Below, one piece after another: positions 33,944-43,271 of a stretch of DNA of 64,000 nucleotides. This DNA comes from an uncultured Chitinophaga sp. (GTDB lineage Bacteria > Bacteroidota > Bacteroidia > Chitinophagales > Chitinophagaceae). The position numbers were made by a program, and so were the translations under genes. The stretch spans positions 62,001-126,000 of the forward strand of contig NZ_CALEJS010000026.1 in assembly GCF_937898475.1 (NCBI RefSeq), in the 5' to 3' direction. The notes under the pieces were generated by a model. That model did not search any database. It saw only the letters and a program-made list of their open reading frames with translations, and was not told where the DNA came from. Numbering within the stretch: the first letter of the stretch is position 1; each line of letters opens with the position of its first letter.

Positions 33944-36100
33944 CTATTTTCGCTTGTTATTATGCCCCTGCAACCTCAGCCCCACAAATGTCTTTACTGA
34001 TAAAGGTGCTCCTTCTACGTAGTAATAACTCTTCACCCCCGGGTAAATAGACCCTACCAGTATATCTCCACTGGAGAAATACCGCTTGTTGGTGATATTA
34101 TCCGCCACCATCCGCACATACCACTTTCCCGCATCATAGGACAGTCCGGCGTCAAACTTCGTATACCCTTTCAGGTACTCATCCCTCGTATAGGTAGCCG
34201 TTCTTGTAACAGTACTTTGTCCGGCGCTGATGCTCAATCTCGATGACGCCTGCAGGGGAATACTATACTGGATCCAGCTGTTGATGGTTTGCTCCGGTAT
34301 GTAGGCCAGCCGTGCTCCTTCATTGTCCTTATTGGAATCCTTGCTTGTAACGGCATGCGTGTAGGCATAATTGGCAGATACAGACAAGCGGCTGGATATT
34401 CTTCCTATTGCGTCCAGTTCCACACCGGTACTGGTTGCCTGCCCTATCTGTCTTCTGTATCCCCTGTGCTGCAGGTCGGTAACCAGCAGGTTGTTCTTAA
34501 TGATCCGGTAGGCAGATACACAAGTGCTCAGCCGCTGTTGAAACCATTCCCGTTTGGCCCCCAGCTCAAGGCTGTTGCCCCGCAGCGGTTTAAAATCATT
34601 GCCTTCAAAATCTGCTCCCGGTTGTGGAATAAAGGATTGGTCGTACAGTGCATATACGGCTGTTTGCACTCCGAGCAGGCGGGTAATGCCCAGGCGGGGT
34701 GAAAACGCCGTTTCATCTTTCAGTACCCGTCTTGCATCTGTTGTAACCGGTGTGTTCAGCGTAAATCGTCCCCCGTAGTTCAGCAGCCAGTTGCGGTAGA
34801 GTTTTGTGGTAGCGTAAGCAAATGCAGACCACCAGCCATTCTCCCGCAACAGCAAAGTAGCTGTGCCCAGCATACGAACACTATCGGTAGACAACCCGTA
34901 TTGCGGATGCGTTCTGTCAAACGTAAAACTGTGCTGCCCATATGCATTGGAATAATTGTCCTTGCTATAGTTGTAGTCAACACCTGCCACCAGCCGGTGC
35001 TCCATATGTTTCCCGCTGTTCAGCTGCCCGTTCACATACACCTGCGCCGCAGCCACCCGGCCGGTAATGCTGTTGAACACAGGCATACGCCTGGTAATAT
35101 TGGTGCTGTCAAAATTTACAGGTGAGTAATTGTCTGACAGCAGGTACCATGTCTCAGCAGGTGTAATACTATATTTTGACTGCATAGAAAGCTGCCAACG
35201 CGCATTGAAGCGGTGAGAGAGCAAAAGCCGGAAGTTTTGCGTTTGTGTAAAAGACTGCGGCAGTCCCGGATCGCCTGCATAATTATTGCCTACCCGGTCT
35301 TTCAGCACATCGGCATCTGTACCTACTTTGGTGACACTGCTGCCGCCGGCAGATGAGATGCGGATCAGGTTGTACTCGGCCAGTACATAAGTAGCCGGAC
35401 CAAAATTATACTGTATCACTGGCGCCGCCACATATTTCTTCGTCTTAATAAAATCCATGAAGCTGTTTTGCTGCTGGTATGCCACATTCAGGCGGTAGGA
35501 GAGGCCCTTTGCCTGCATCACACTCCCGATATCTGCAGATGCCCTTAGCAAACTGTAACTGCCACCGGCAATTTCCAGTTGCCGTACGGGTTGCTGCCGC
35601 GGCGCTTTGGTGGTAATATTCATGCTGCCGCCGGGCTCTCCGGATGATATCAGGAAACCTGCCGGTCCTTTAATGAAATCTACCCGCTCTATGATCGCTG
35701 CATCTTCCGACAGTGTGCTGAAATCACTGCGTTGCGGCATGCCATTCACATAGGTGGCTGCGCTGAACCCACGCATCAGCACAACGGTAGAAGCATCAAA
35801 AACAGAGCTGTTATAGCCGAATTTTATCCCGCTGGCATTGCGGGCAATATCTTTCATTACCAAACCGCCCTGCTCCCGTATCAGATCACTGGTCACCCCC
35901 ACAATATGCTGAGGTGTTTCCAGCAGGCGTCCCTGCAGGCGCAGTACCGGCGACATACTATCTGCCTTCAGCGTTCTTTTCTTTTCCAGCACTTCAATTT
36001 CCCGCAGGCGTTGTCTCCGCAGGCTATCGCCTTTATGTTGAGCGTAACTGTACATTGTTGCGCCGCATAAGCAAACCAGTATAGGTAAGGATTTCTTCAT
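33944..36100 (-). CDS. TonB-dependent siderophore-type outer-membrane receptor
   Basis: A 718-residue receptor of the FhuA/FpvA type rather than the SusC type. Signal peptide MKKSLPILVCLCGATMYSYAQ, then an N-terminal part with REIEVLEKK as a possible TonB box. The plug includes PQHIVGVTSDLIREQGG, VVLMRGFSAATYVNGMPQR and VDFIKGPAGFLISSGEPGG. The barrel ends with ITNKRYFSSGDILVGSIYPG and a last strand KTFVGLRLQ. There is no carboxypeptidase-like or STN domain. It follows two ABC permease genes by 13 bp and precedes the lanthipeptide precursor by 68 bp on the same strand. Its ligand may be a metal chelate or the peptide itself. Confidence 0.92.
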   Translation of the reverse strand: MKKSLPILVCLCGATMYSYAQHKGDSLRRQRLREIEVLEKKRTLKADSMSPVLRLQGRLLETPQHIVGVTSDLIREQGGLVMKDIARNASGIKFGYNSSVFDASTVVLMRGFSAATYVNGMPQRSDFSTLSEDAAIIERVDFIKGPAGFLISSGEPGGSMNITTKAPRQQPVRQLEIAGGSYSLLRASADIGSVMQAKGLSYRLNVAYQQQNSFMDFIKTKKYVAAPVIQYNFGPATYVLAEYNLIRISSAGGSSVTKVGTDADVLKDRVGNNYAGDPGLPQSFTQTQNFRLLLSHRFNARWQLSMQSKYSITPAETWYLLSDNYSPVNFDSTNITRRMPVFNSITGRVAAAQVYVNGQLNSGKHMEHRLVAGVDYNYSKDNYSNAYGQHSFTFDRTHPQYGLSTDSVRMLGTATLLLRENGWWSAFAYATTKLYRNWLLNYGGRFTLNTPVTTDARRVLKDETAFSPRLGITRLLGVQTAVYALYDQSFIPQPGADFEGNDFKPLRGNSLELGAKREWFQQRLSTCVSAYRIIKNNLLVTDLQHRGYRRQIGQATSTGVELDAIGRISSRLSVSANYAYTHAVTSKDSNKDNEGARLAYIPEQTINSWIQYSIPLQASSRLSISAGQSTVTRTATYTRDEYLKGYTKFDAGLSYDAGKWYVRMVADNITNKRYFSSGDILVGSIYPGVKSYYYVEGAPLSVKTFVGLRLQGHNNKRK

Positions 36101-36113
36101 GGTATGAACGGTT

Positions 36114-37559
36114 TTATTTCAGACTTTTAAATTTCAGAACAATCATCCCGGCGCTCAGCCATCCCATACCCAGCAATAACAGGTAGATAATTCCCCTGCG
36201 CCACTGCGCCGGGCGCCTGCGGTCATATACAGGGGTATAATCAGGGAGCGCCTTATAAGTGGCAGCAGTAAACAACTGATCATTGAAATGCAGGCGGTAA
36301 AAGAAGTGCTTCCATTTATCTCGGAACTTTTCTGTCTGCTTGCGGAACAAGTCATAATCTGCTGCATCTGTACGCGCAATGCTGTTCAGCAGGGCCTGTG
36401 CATATACGGCCGGATTGTAGCGGTAAGAAGCAATTACCGCCTGCATGTTGTCCTGTTGCGCAGTGGCTTGTGCATCAGTAACCCGCTGCATCCGGCGGTC
36501 TGTCAGCTCATAATAGGCCATAGCACGTCTGCCGCCGGCGCCGCCTGTATCATAGGCATGTTCGTTACGGTATTGCGGATACGCGGCGTAAAAACTGTCC
36601 AGTAATTGTTTTTGTGGCAGCTCCCATGTTTCCCATGCTATTGCTCTTTGCAGGGAGGCATTAGCGGCTGTCTGGTCTGTGTAAGACTGGTTCGCTATGA
36701 ACCGGAACGCTGCGGGGATAACTATCAACAGCAGCAGCCAGCTTGCCAGCATAGAGATCAGGTTTACAGTGGCAGGCGCATTCCAGGAGAGGATAAACCA
36801 TATGAGCGACATCCAGCATGCTGTGTAAGCGCCGCACACCCCTAACCAGGCAGGCAGTTCCCGCCAGGTGGAATGGCCGTCGGCAGGAGCAATTAGTATC
36901 CCCGCTATGCTCACCACTATAATCCCTGCCACCAGGATGAAGTAGCGCAGCAGCAGGCGTATCAGCAGGATGCGGGTAAGGCTGCCATGTTGTACCAGCA
37001 GCAGGGGCAGGGTGCCTTGCTCTTTTTCCTGCGACAGGAGGTCATAACTAAGACAAATGGCAAAGAGGGGTAACAGGTAAATGAACAGAAAGGCCGCATC
37101 AAAATTTCCCGACAGCAACTGCTCCGGGTTATTTATCTTCTCCTCTGCCGGTGCGTATCCGCTTCTGACACTGACGGGGTAGTAGTAGCTGGCAATATCA
37201 CTCATCCCGATAGACAGCAGAGATAAAATGCCTGGCTGGTGATACACGCTGCGATGCAAGCGGAAATCAACCACTGCAGGATAAGTAGCTGCCGTGTGGT
37301 CTGCCTTGCCCTTCGGCGTGCTGGTGTCTGCTGCCAATTGTGCGTACAGCTTTGCATATTGGTGGCGGTAATCAGCCTGCAGACTGTCAAGTGTTGCGCG
37401 TTGCGATAATGATACACTGCGTCCGTATAATAGCGCAATGGCAGCAGCTGTAAAAAACAGGCATGTCAATACGGGTAATACGGCACTACGCGTCAGCTGA
37501 CGAATGTCTGCCAGCAGCACTTGTTTGATGAAGGACAATATGTTATAGGAACGTTTCAT
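36114..37559 (-). CDS. ABC-2 type permease, DUF3526 family (second of a pair)
   Basis: A roughly 481-residue inner-membrane protein with about six helices: one near the N-terminus (AVLPVLTCLFFTAAAIALLYG), a long extracytoplasmic region, then LSGNFDAAFLFIYLLPLFAICLSYDLLSQEKEQGTL in the middle, further helices and a C-terminal one (GIIYLLLLGMGWLSAGMIVL). The LLSQEKEQGTLPLLL motif is typical of ABC-2 permeases that contact the ATPase. The start overlaps the previous permease; MKRSYN at 37559 was preferred to the ATG at 37571. With the ATPase and sister permease it forms a LanFEG-like transporter, which in lantibiotic producers gives self-protection; that role is inferred from location. Confidence 0.82.
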   Translation of the reverse strand: MKRSYNILSFIKQVLLADIRQLTRSAVLPVLTCLFFTAAAIALLYGRSVSLSQRATLDSLQADYRHQYAKLYAQLAADTSTPKGKADHTAATYPAVVDFRLHRSVYHQPGILSLLSIGMSDIASYYYPVSVRSGYAPAEEKINNPEQLLSGNFDAAFLFIYLLPLFAICLSYDLLSQEKEQGTLPLLLVQHGSLTRILLIRLLLRYFILVAGIIVVSIAGILIAPADGHSTWRELPAWLGVCGAYTACWMSLIWFILSWNAPATVNLISMLASWLLLLIVIPAAFRFIANQSYTDQTAANASLQRAIAWETWELPQKQLLDSFYAAYPQYRNEHAYDTGGAGGRRAMAYYELTDRRMQRVTDAQATAQQDNMQAVIASYRYNPAVYAQALLNSIARTDAADYDLFRKQTEKFRDKWKHFFYRLHFNDQLFTAATYKALPDYTPVYDRRRPAQWRRGIIYLLLLGMGWLSAGMIVLKFKSLK

Positions 37560-38934
37560 AACCGGCAGCAATCTTTAACAGTAGAAAACTTAGCGGCAGC
37601 CACAGTAACAGCGATAACAGCTGCCATACCTGGCCGCGTAATACGGTGAATGTATCTGGTGGATGATAATCAAACTGCGGCGTCGCCATGTAGAAGTTCT
37701 CATCGGCTTTTCCCTTACTGGCAAGCTGCATATTCAGCCGCCGGATAAAATCATTACGATACCGCCGTGCACTCGTATCAAAATGCCAGTGATGCGCATA
37801 GTCGGTGCCGCATAACGTCATTGAAATACTGCGTATGGCCAGGTACGGATCTGCCAGGGCAACATAGCGGGTAATACTATGCTGTAATCGTATAATGCTA
37901 TCCGTTGCTGCGGCATATTTATCATATACCAGCTGCGCATAGTCTTCATTGGCCTGCATACGAATAGCGTCAAAGTTTACCGGCAACTGGCGCTCATCGC
38001 TTACCTGGTATTGCTTTAATACGCGCTCCCTGAGTTTTTCCATGCGTTCTTCCCTGGGGTCATCACCATGAATGCCCATACGGATCGCCTTTTCTATTTT
38101 CTCCTGCAAAGCATGTTGTGAAGGCAGCGGGTGCAGGCGTTCCCCAATGGCTGCCGTAAGCCTTGGTGCTATCACATTCCACAACAGCCATATACCTGCT
38201 AGTATAATGAGCGACTGCCGGCCGTTCCTGGCGCCCGCAGATACTGCCATTCCCAGTAGCAGGAATATGCTGCCATAGCAGGCATAGCAGATAACAAGTA
38301 ATAGTATCCTGGCAATGCTTACAGGAGTGCTGCCACTTAACAGCAAGGGTGGAAGGTATAGCAGCAGGCCGCACAGCAGCATGCCATTTACAAGCGCCAG
38401 GTGCAATACTGCTTTGCCTAGCAGTATTGCGGCTTTCCCGACGCCCTGTAGTAATAACAGCCGTAAAGTACCGGAGGCCTGTTCCTGTGTATAGCTGTTG
38501 TAGCAATAGAAAAGTATGAACAGCGGGAAAAAGAGCTGCAGCACACTTGCCATAGTAAGGTTGCCAAAACGCAGGTATGCATCTGCCGGGCGCAGGGGAG
38601 GAGTGGCCATACTATGTTGTATATGCGCTTCCACACGCATGGTGTACCCGCTGATATCATCCACTCCTTTATCAAAACTGCTCAGCGTAGCCAGCGGTTT
38701 AAAGAGGTAGGTGCCGAAATGCGCAGCGCTGTGCGGATCGCCGGCTTTCAGCTGCTCCCATTGCATGCGGAAATGTGCATTGGCACTGTCGCGTTCCAGA
38801 TGTAATCGCGATTGTTGTATGCAACCGGCAGTAAAAGCAATACCCAGCAGTACCAGTAATGGAAACAGGGTAGCGGCCAGCGTCTGGCTGCGAAGGGCCA
38901 TCCGCCATTCTTTGAGGACTAATATTTTAAGCAT
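37543..38934 (-). CDS. ABC-2 type permease, DUF3526 family (first of a pair)
   Basis: A 463-residue membrane protein with the same layout as its downstream neighbour: an N-terminal helix (AATLFPLLVLLGIAFTAGC), a large periplasmic region, then LFFPLFILFYCYNSYTQEQASGTLRLLL, several helices (GMLLCGLLLYLPPLLL, ILLLVICYACYGSIFLLLGMAV), a second soluble stretch and a last helix (LLSLLLWLPLSFLLLKIAAGY). Two different but related permeases next to each other suggest a heterodimer with the ATPase encoded 4 bp upstream. The substrate is unknown. Confidence 0.82.
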   Translation of the reverse strand: MLKILVLKEWRMALRSQTLAATLFPLLVLLGIAFTAGCIQQSRLHLERDSANAHFRMQWEQLKAGDPHSAAHFGTYLFKPLATLSSFDKGVDDISGYTMRVEAHIQHSMATPPLRPADAYLRFGNLTMASVLQLFFPLFILFYCYNSYTQEQASGTLRLLLLQGVGKAAILLGKAVLHLALVNGMLLCGLLLYLPPLLLSGSTPVSIARILLLVICYACYGSIFLLLGMAVSAGARNGRQSLIILAGIWLLWNVIAPRLTAAIGERLHPLPSQHALQEKIEKAIRMGIHGDDPREERMEKLRERVLKQYQVSDERQLPVNFDAIRMQANEDYAQLVYDKYAAATDSIIRLQHSITRYVALADPYLAIRSISMTLCGTDYAHHWHFDTSARRYRNDFIRRLNMQLASKGKADENFYMATPQFDYHPPDTFTVLRGQVWQLLSLLLWLPLSFLLLKIAAGYETFL

Positions 38935-38938
38935 GGTA

Positions 38939-39646
38939 TTATAGTGCTGCGGTCATGTGTTCCATGTAGATGCTTTCCAGCGAATAGTGATCTATGGCAG
39001 TTGCTTCCATTACTGTCAGCAGGCGGCCTTCTTTCATGATACCGATACGGGTGGCGATCGCCCTGGCATGGTACAGGTCGTGCGTGGCCATCAGTACCGC
39101 TCCTCCTTCAATACTGAACCGGCGCAGTAATGCAGAGAATTCATAACTGGCCCTTGGGTCCAGGCCAGAGGTTGGCTCGTCCAGCAGCAGGGCGCCAGCC
39201 TTCTTAGCCATGGCTATAGCAATACTTACTTTTTGCCGCATGCCTTTGGAGTAAGTTTGTACCCGGCGGTGTATGGCCGTTTCCTGTAAGCCGCTATCCA
39301 GCAATAGCTGTATATAACGGTCTTTTGTAAATGCCTTTCCACCCAGCGCGTGAAAGAACTGCAGGTTTTCCAGTCCGCTCAGATAAGGGTACAGCATAAC
39401 GGTTTCGGGTATATAGGCAATATGCCGCCGCGCTTCCTGCCGGTGTTGGGCTACATCAATACCGTTTACCAATGCGGAGCCGCTGCTGGGTGTAATAAAT
39501 CCCAGGAAGCAATTGATGGTGGTGGTTTTACCGGCGCCATTTGGCCCCAGCAGGCAGAATATCTCACCTTTGCCAACCTCCAGGTTAAGCGCGTGCAGCG
39601 CAGTATGCTGCCCGAAATGCCGGGTCAGCGCAATAGCTTGCAACAT
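38939..39646 (-). CDS. ABC transporter ATP-binding protein (LanF/NosF-like)
   Basis: A 235-residue ATPase. Walker A is GPNGAGKTTT, the signature region is YSKGMRQKVS, Walker B is GALLLDEPTSG and the switch His is in ATHDL. The HTALHALNLEVGKGEIFCLLG beginning is typical of drug- and lantibiotic-exporting ATPases. It energises the two DUF3526 permeases that follow at 4-bp spacing or overlap. It lies 52 bp after the His/Cys-rich small protein in the leftward operon that ends with the lanthipeptide precursor. Confidence 0.93.
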   Translation of the reverse strand: MLQAIALTRHFGQHTALHALNLEVGKGEIFCLLGPNGAGKTTTINCFLGFITPSSGSALVNGIDVAQHRQEARRHIAYIPETVMLYPYLSGLENLQFFHALGGKAFTKDRYIQLLLDSGLQETAIHRRVQTYSKGMRQKVSIAIAMAKKAGALLLDEPTSGLDPRASYEFSALLRRFSIEGGAVLMATHDLYHARAIATRIGIMKEGRLLTVMEATAIDHYSLESIYMEHMTAAL

Positions 39647-39698
39647 AACTTACATGAATACAGTTTCGATGAAATGGGTTACAGTGAAGAAAGTATGC

Positions 39699-40028
39699 TT
39701 ATAGCATTACAGCGGGAGGTCCTTTGTTGGCATGCACGTATACCATGCCGGGGTAAGCGGGCGAAGGGCGGAAGGTGTAAGTAATATACTGGCAGGATAG
39801 CAGCGGCAGCGCAGCAGTAACGGGCGGTAGCTCCGCGTCTTTTGTCAGGTGATAATCACAGATGGCGCAATAATGGGCAGCTGCAAGATGATGCCCCTCA
39901 ACGTTGGCGGTTTTACCGGCTGCGTAATCATGGCGGTGCAGGGCCTTCACTCCCTGCACAAAGAACAGCACCGCCATTAAGGCAATGGCTGTTAACTGGT
40001 GAAAGAGCAGTGAAGGTTTATTGCGCAT
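39699..40028 (-). CDS. Small exported or membrane-anchored His/Cys-rich protein
   Basis: A 109-residue protein; the ATG at 40028 was chosen because MRNKPSLLFHQLTAIALMAVLFFVQ begins there with an N-terminal hydrophobic helix, right after a -7 promoter element. The following part is rich in metal-type ligands: ALHRHDY, GHHLAAAHYCAICDYHLT. No family is recognised with certainty. The motif suggests an envelope metal-binding protein, which would fit the siderophore-type receptor in the same direction. First gene of the presumed operon that ends with the precursor. Confidence 0.6.
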   Translation of the reverse strand: MRNKPSLLFHQLTAIALMAVLFFVQGVKALHRHDYAAGKTANVEGHHLAAAHYCAICDYHLTKDAELPPVTAALPLLSCQYITYTFRPSPAYPGMVYVHANKGPPAVML

Positions 40029-40032
40029 AACG

Positions 40033-40040
40033 CAAATATA
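40033..40040 (-). promoter_or_regulatory. -7 promoter element of the leftward operon
   Basis: On the minus strand this reads TATATTTG, an exact TAnnTTTG match, ending 4 bp before the ATG at 40028. A -33 element is not clear. The leader would be very short, as at the exporter gene on the other side of the cluster. Confidence 0.45.
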
Positions 40041-40242
40041 ATTACAACTTGTGTAAAATGTAACGGTGTTGCAAAAAAAATATTTAAAATAGGCGGGCCA
40101 TGCCTGTTGCGTATCGGTAGGACGCGCAGCGGCATAGCCCTTTATATGATCTGCATGTATGGCTGATGCTGATTCCATGAGGGCAGCGCACAACATCTGT
40201 GCCATGGCCACCATGGCGGATTGTATGTATTTTATGACAGAA

Positions 40243-40286
40243 AAAAATGTCAGTGCTGCACTTTACTTTGAAATTTTGACATTTTT
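40243..40286. repeat. 10-bp inverted repeat in the gap before the response-regulator gene end
   Basis: AAAAATGTCA (40243-40252) and TGACATTTTT (40277-40286) are perfect inverted copies 24 bp apart. The gap from 40029 to 40326 (298 bp) has no supported gene; this and the promoter near 40033 are the only features seen in it. The repeat could be an operator or a weak transcript-end structure. Confidence 0.4.
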
Positions 40287-40326
40287 CCGGCCTGATCAAT
40301 ATGCGGGGCAGCAGTCATGTTGGATA

Positions 40327-40995
40327 TTACAGGAGGTCTTCTTCTTTGATAAGATTATGCTTCAGTGCAAATACCACTACACCGGCGGTATTTTTTACAT
40401 TCATCTTTTCGAGGATGCGGGTACGGTGGCCTTCTACCGTACGTTTACTGAGGAATATCTTTTCACCGATCTGCTGTGCGGTACATTGCTGGCATATCAG
40501 CTTGATGATCTCTTTTTCGCGCTCGGTAAAGGTGATCTTTTCCTTTTCGCGTCCGGGGTCAAACCGGCTTTTTACGATCATGGCGGCCAGCTTGGCAGAG
40601 GTCTGGCGGCAGTAGAAGATATGGTCGTCGTTCACCTGTGCAATGGCATCCAGTATTTCTGTTTTATCTGCATTCTTCAGTAAATAACCTTTGGCGCCTG
40701 CTTCGAGCATTTCTACGATCAGGTCTTCTTCATCGAACATGGAAAGAGCAATGATCTTCAGTTCCGGATATTTCTGCAGCATGATTCGGGTAGCGGCTAC
40801 GCCATCCATCCGGGGCATTTTCAAATCGGTCATGACAATATCGGCAGGGGTGGTTTCCAGCAGCTCAAGCAGCTCTCTGCCATCAGATGCCTGTCCTACC
40901 AGGCGGATATCTTTTTGTCTGGAAAGCATTAACGCCAGCCCATCTCTAAAGATCTCATGATCATCTGCTATCATTAATCTGATTTGTTGCTCCAT
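40327..40995 (-). CDS. NarL/FixJ-family response regulator
   Basis: A 222-residue regulator; the ATG at 40995 (MEQQIRLMIADDHEIF) was chosen because the receiver begins there. The receiver has the acidic pair in IADDHEIFRDGL, the phospho-acceptor Asp in DIVMTDLKMPRMDG, and Lys in GYLLKNADK. The C-terminal LuxR helix-turn-helix is ITFTEREKEIIKLICQ, IGEKIFLSKRTVEGHRTRI. The kinase gene lies 121 bp upstream in the same direction. Its position beside the lanthipeptide operons makes it a candidate controller of them, by location only. Confidence 0.92.
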   Translation of the reverse strand: MEQQIRLMIADDHEIFRDGLALMLSRQKDIRLVGQASDGRELLELLETTPADIVMTDLKMPRMDGVAATRIMLQKYPELKIIALSMFDEEDLIVEMLEAGAKGYLLKNADKTEILDAIAQVNDDHIFYCRQTSAKLAAMIVKSRFDPGREKEKITFTEREKEIIKLICQQCTAQQIGEKIFLSKRTVEGHRTRILEKMNVKNTAGVVVFALKHNLIKEEDLL

Positions 40996-41116
40996 TGTGT
41001 TCCGTGGTAAATAATAACAGTAGTAACTTTCAAAAGGCCTTCGCACATCGCAAGCAATAAGGATATCGGGGTAATGGTGCCTCTTCCGCAGTAAATATAC
41101 AAATTATCGGTTTTTC

Positions 41117-41854
41117 TCAGGCCGGTATTTTTATAAGATAGTGTGTGCCGTGTCCGGGTGTTGACTCAATAGCCAGCGAGCCATGCATGATGTCTGTTCT
41201 GATCTCCAGGCTTTTCATGCCCAGGCCGGTGGACGTGCTTTTTGCTTTTCTTACGTCAAAGCCGGCGCCGTCTTCGCGGATCAAAACCAGCAACACGCCA
41301 TCGTCCTGGCTGAGCGATATCTGCAGTTGTTTGGCTTTGGCATGTTTAAGGGTGTTCTGCACTATTTCCTGGATAATGCGGAATATGTGGATGGCTTTTT
41401 CAGCAGGTACCTGTATGTTTCCTTTTGTACGCAGGTCAATGGAAAGCGGTTGTTTTTCGCTGATCTGCTGGATGAATTCACGGGTGGCTTCTACCAGTCC
41501 TTTACGCTCCAATGCGTTGGGTAGCAGGTTATGGGAGATCTGCCGCAGGTTGGTGATGGTTTCGTCAATATAACGGCTGGATTTCTCGATGATATTTTTA
41601 TCGTGTTCACTATGCGTTTCTATACTGTTCAGGATCAGTTTAACGGTAGATAACAGGGGCCCTGCGCTGTCATGCAGGTCGGTAGCGATGCGTTTGCGCT
41701 CGTTTTCAAGGATGGTGATCTCCGCCGTGATCCGGTCTCTCTGGAGTTTGATATAACGGCGATGGTAAAGGATAATGGATACAACAAAGTAAATGATGAT
41801 GATCGCTATCAGCAAAGAAACAAAGATGGTAGTATAAAAGATTTTATCTCCCAT
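41117..41854 (-). CDS. NarX/DesK-type sensor histidine kinase (HisKA_3)
   Basis: A 245-residue kinase with one N-terminal membrane helix (FYTTIFVSLLIAIIIIYFVVSIIL) and no recognisable sensor domain. The dimerisation and phospho-acceptor motif is RIATDLHDSAGPLLSTVKLIL with His in DLHD, and the ATPase shows IVQNTLKHAKAKQ, REDGAGFDV and STGLGMKSL. Small kinases like this often sense through a partner; the membrane protein encoded 15 bp upstream is a candidate. The NarL-type regulator follows. Confidence 0.9.
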   Translation of the reverse strand: MGDKIFYTTIFVSLLIAIIIIYFVVSIILYHRRYIKLQRDRITAEITILENERKRIATDLHDSAGPLLSTVKLILNSIETHSEHDKNIIEKSSRYIDETITNLRQISHNLLPNALERKGLVEATREFIQQISEKQPLSIDLRTKGNIQVPAEKAIHIFRIIQEIVQNTLKHAKAKQLQISLSQDDGVLLVLIREDGAGFDVRKAKSTSTGLGMKSLEIRTDIMHGSLAIESTPGHGTHYLIKIPA

Positions 41855-41869
41855 TTTTTTGAGGTTTGA

Positions 41870-42553
41870 TCACTCGAAGTGCCTGTCGAAATAAAGGTCG
41901 CTCTTTTTTTTCGGGATTAAAAGGACCGCAACGCCGTACAACAAATTTACGGAAGCATTGATATAACCAAACATGCTGATGATACTGGTGGCAAAGCTCA
42001 CCGCATTATCTTTCTCTTTTCCCAGTACATAATAGGATGCCTCATATATGATCTGGTAGACGAAGTATACAATGAAACCCAGACATATCAGGAACTTTGC
42101 ATTCCTGGACAACTGGTTGTTTTCCTGTACGATCATGAAATTGATCTCATTGATGCTAAGTAACACGATAACAAAGGAATACGCGCCTTTGAAGAAGGGA
42201 GAGAATTCTTCAATTTTTGAGAAGAGAACGTTTTCTGTCAGCCATAGCACAAGAAAGAGTGTCAACAGGATATAGAATAACCTTTGTTTCCGCTGCAGGA
42301 ACCCCCAGCTGCGGAACAGGTACAGGAGGATGATAGATTCGATAAGCGAGTAGATATTGACGGTAATGGCGTTTTTGTCATGAAGAAAATGAATACAGAT
42401 AAAGCTGATGACCTCCGAAGTGAAGGCCATCAGTAATAAGAGTATAAAGGGGTAGTAACCTGTATTGATCTTATTGAAGCGTGCCACCCCGATTATTAAT
42501 GGAATTGCCACCGTCTCGCTTAACAGGAAATTGAAGACTTGGTTAGACTGCAT
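41870..42553 (-). CDS. Multi-pass membrane protein, possible sensory partner of the kinase
   Basis: A 227-residue protein with about six or seven membrane helices, for example ETVAIPLIIGVARF, YYPFILLLLMAFTSEVISFI, IESIILLYLFRSWGF and FYILLTLFLVLWL. I do not recognise a family with a known role. It is encoded 15 bp before the small kinase and 15 bp after a lipoprotein gene, all leftward, so the four genes from 43.1 to 40.3 kb may be one unit. A sensing role is inferred from this arrangement. Confidence 0.7.
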   Translation of the reverse strand: MQSNQVFNFLLSETVAIPLIIGVARFNKINTGYYPFILLLLMAFTSEVISFICIHFLHDKNAITVNIYSLIESIILLYLFRSWGFLQRKQRLFYILLTLFLVLWLTENVLFSKIEEFSPFFKGAYSFVIVLLSINEINFMIVQENNQLSRNAKFLICLGFIVYFVYQIIYEASYYVLGKEKDNAVSFATSIISMFGYINASVNLLYGVAVLLIPKKKSDLYFDRHFE

Positions 42554-42568
42554 CTGGTCGGCATAAGG

Positions 42569-43129
42569 TTAGAATGAGTATAATTCACTTGCCATGCAGG
42601 GTGGGGGATCACAGCGTTGACCGTTCTCCATTACCTGTTTCTGTATCCGGCGCGCACCTGCGGTGGCACTCTGTATGCCGGGTACATGAATAGCTGCGTC
42701 ACGTTTTACGTCAGGATCAGCGGTTACCAGCTCGGTAATAATGTCCTTGCCATTGGCATCGGTAGGCACCAGTATCAGCCTTACTTCTCCTCTGCTACCT
42801 CTGCCATAATATATCCGTATGCCCTGGGCGCCCGGTGCATTGAGTAATGCTGCGAACGCATCTCTGTTAAAGGATTCTGCTGCAGGTAACTGGAGGATCG
42901 TATCTACATTGTTCTGGGTCCTTTCTACTATCTTCCTCAATCGTTCTTTAGCGGTTCTGAATTCCCTGATCAGTATCCTGGCGCTGTCTGCAGGCAGTAC
43001 ATGTATCTGTGCCTTTGCAGTATCATAGGGAATGGGACCGCCTGGTTTGGGAGGAGGGGGCTGGTGACATTCACTGAATAGTAAAATTGCCATGGATGCA
43101 ATCGCATAAGCAATGAGCTTGTTTTTCAT
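42569..43129 (-). CDS. Hypothetical lipoprotein
   Basis: A 186-residue protein; the ATG at 43129 was chosen because MKNKLIAYAIASMAILLFSEC there is a lipoprotein signal with Cys21. A proline-rich linker (HQPPPPKPGGPIPYD) follows, then a mixed domain with NRDAFAALLNAPGAQGIRIYYGRGSRG and LILVPTDANGKDI, and a C-terminal tail with Cys residues near DPPPC. No family or function is recognised. It is first in the leftward group with the membrane protein and two-component system. Confidence 0.6.
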   Translation of the reverse strand: MKNKLIAYAIASMAILLFSECHQPPPPKPGGPIPYDTAKAQIHVLPADSARILIREFRTAKERLRKIVERTQNNVDTILQLPAAESFNRDAFAALLNAPGAQGIRIYYGRGSRGEVRLILVPTDANGKDIITELVTADPDVKRDAAIHVPGIQSATAGARRIQKQVMENGQRCDPPPCMASELYSF

Positions 43130-43271
43130 TTTATTGAGGTTTTTTGGTGAACTGAGCCGCAAAATAGCCGAATTGCCCGACACCCCTTTTCGTATAACTG
43201 CGGAAAAAAACACGTATAAATACCTGATCTTTTTGCGTGTTATTCCGCTTGTTCCCCGGGCCGGCTTATGG

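Noticed and set aside
39699..40214. A longer version of the His/Cys-rich protein starting at 40214.
   Set aside because: The extra 62 residues have no conserved look, and the -7 promoter element at 40033-40040 lies inside them, pointing to the ATG at 40028.
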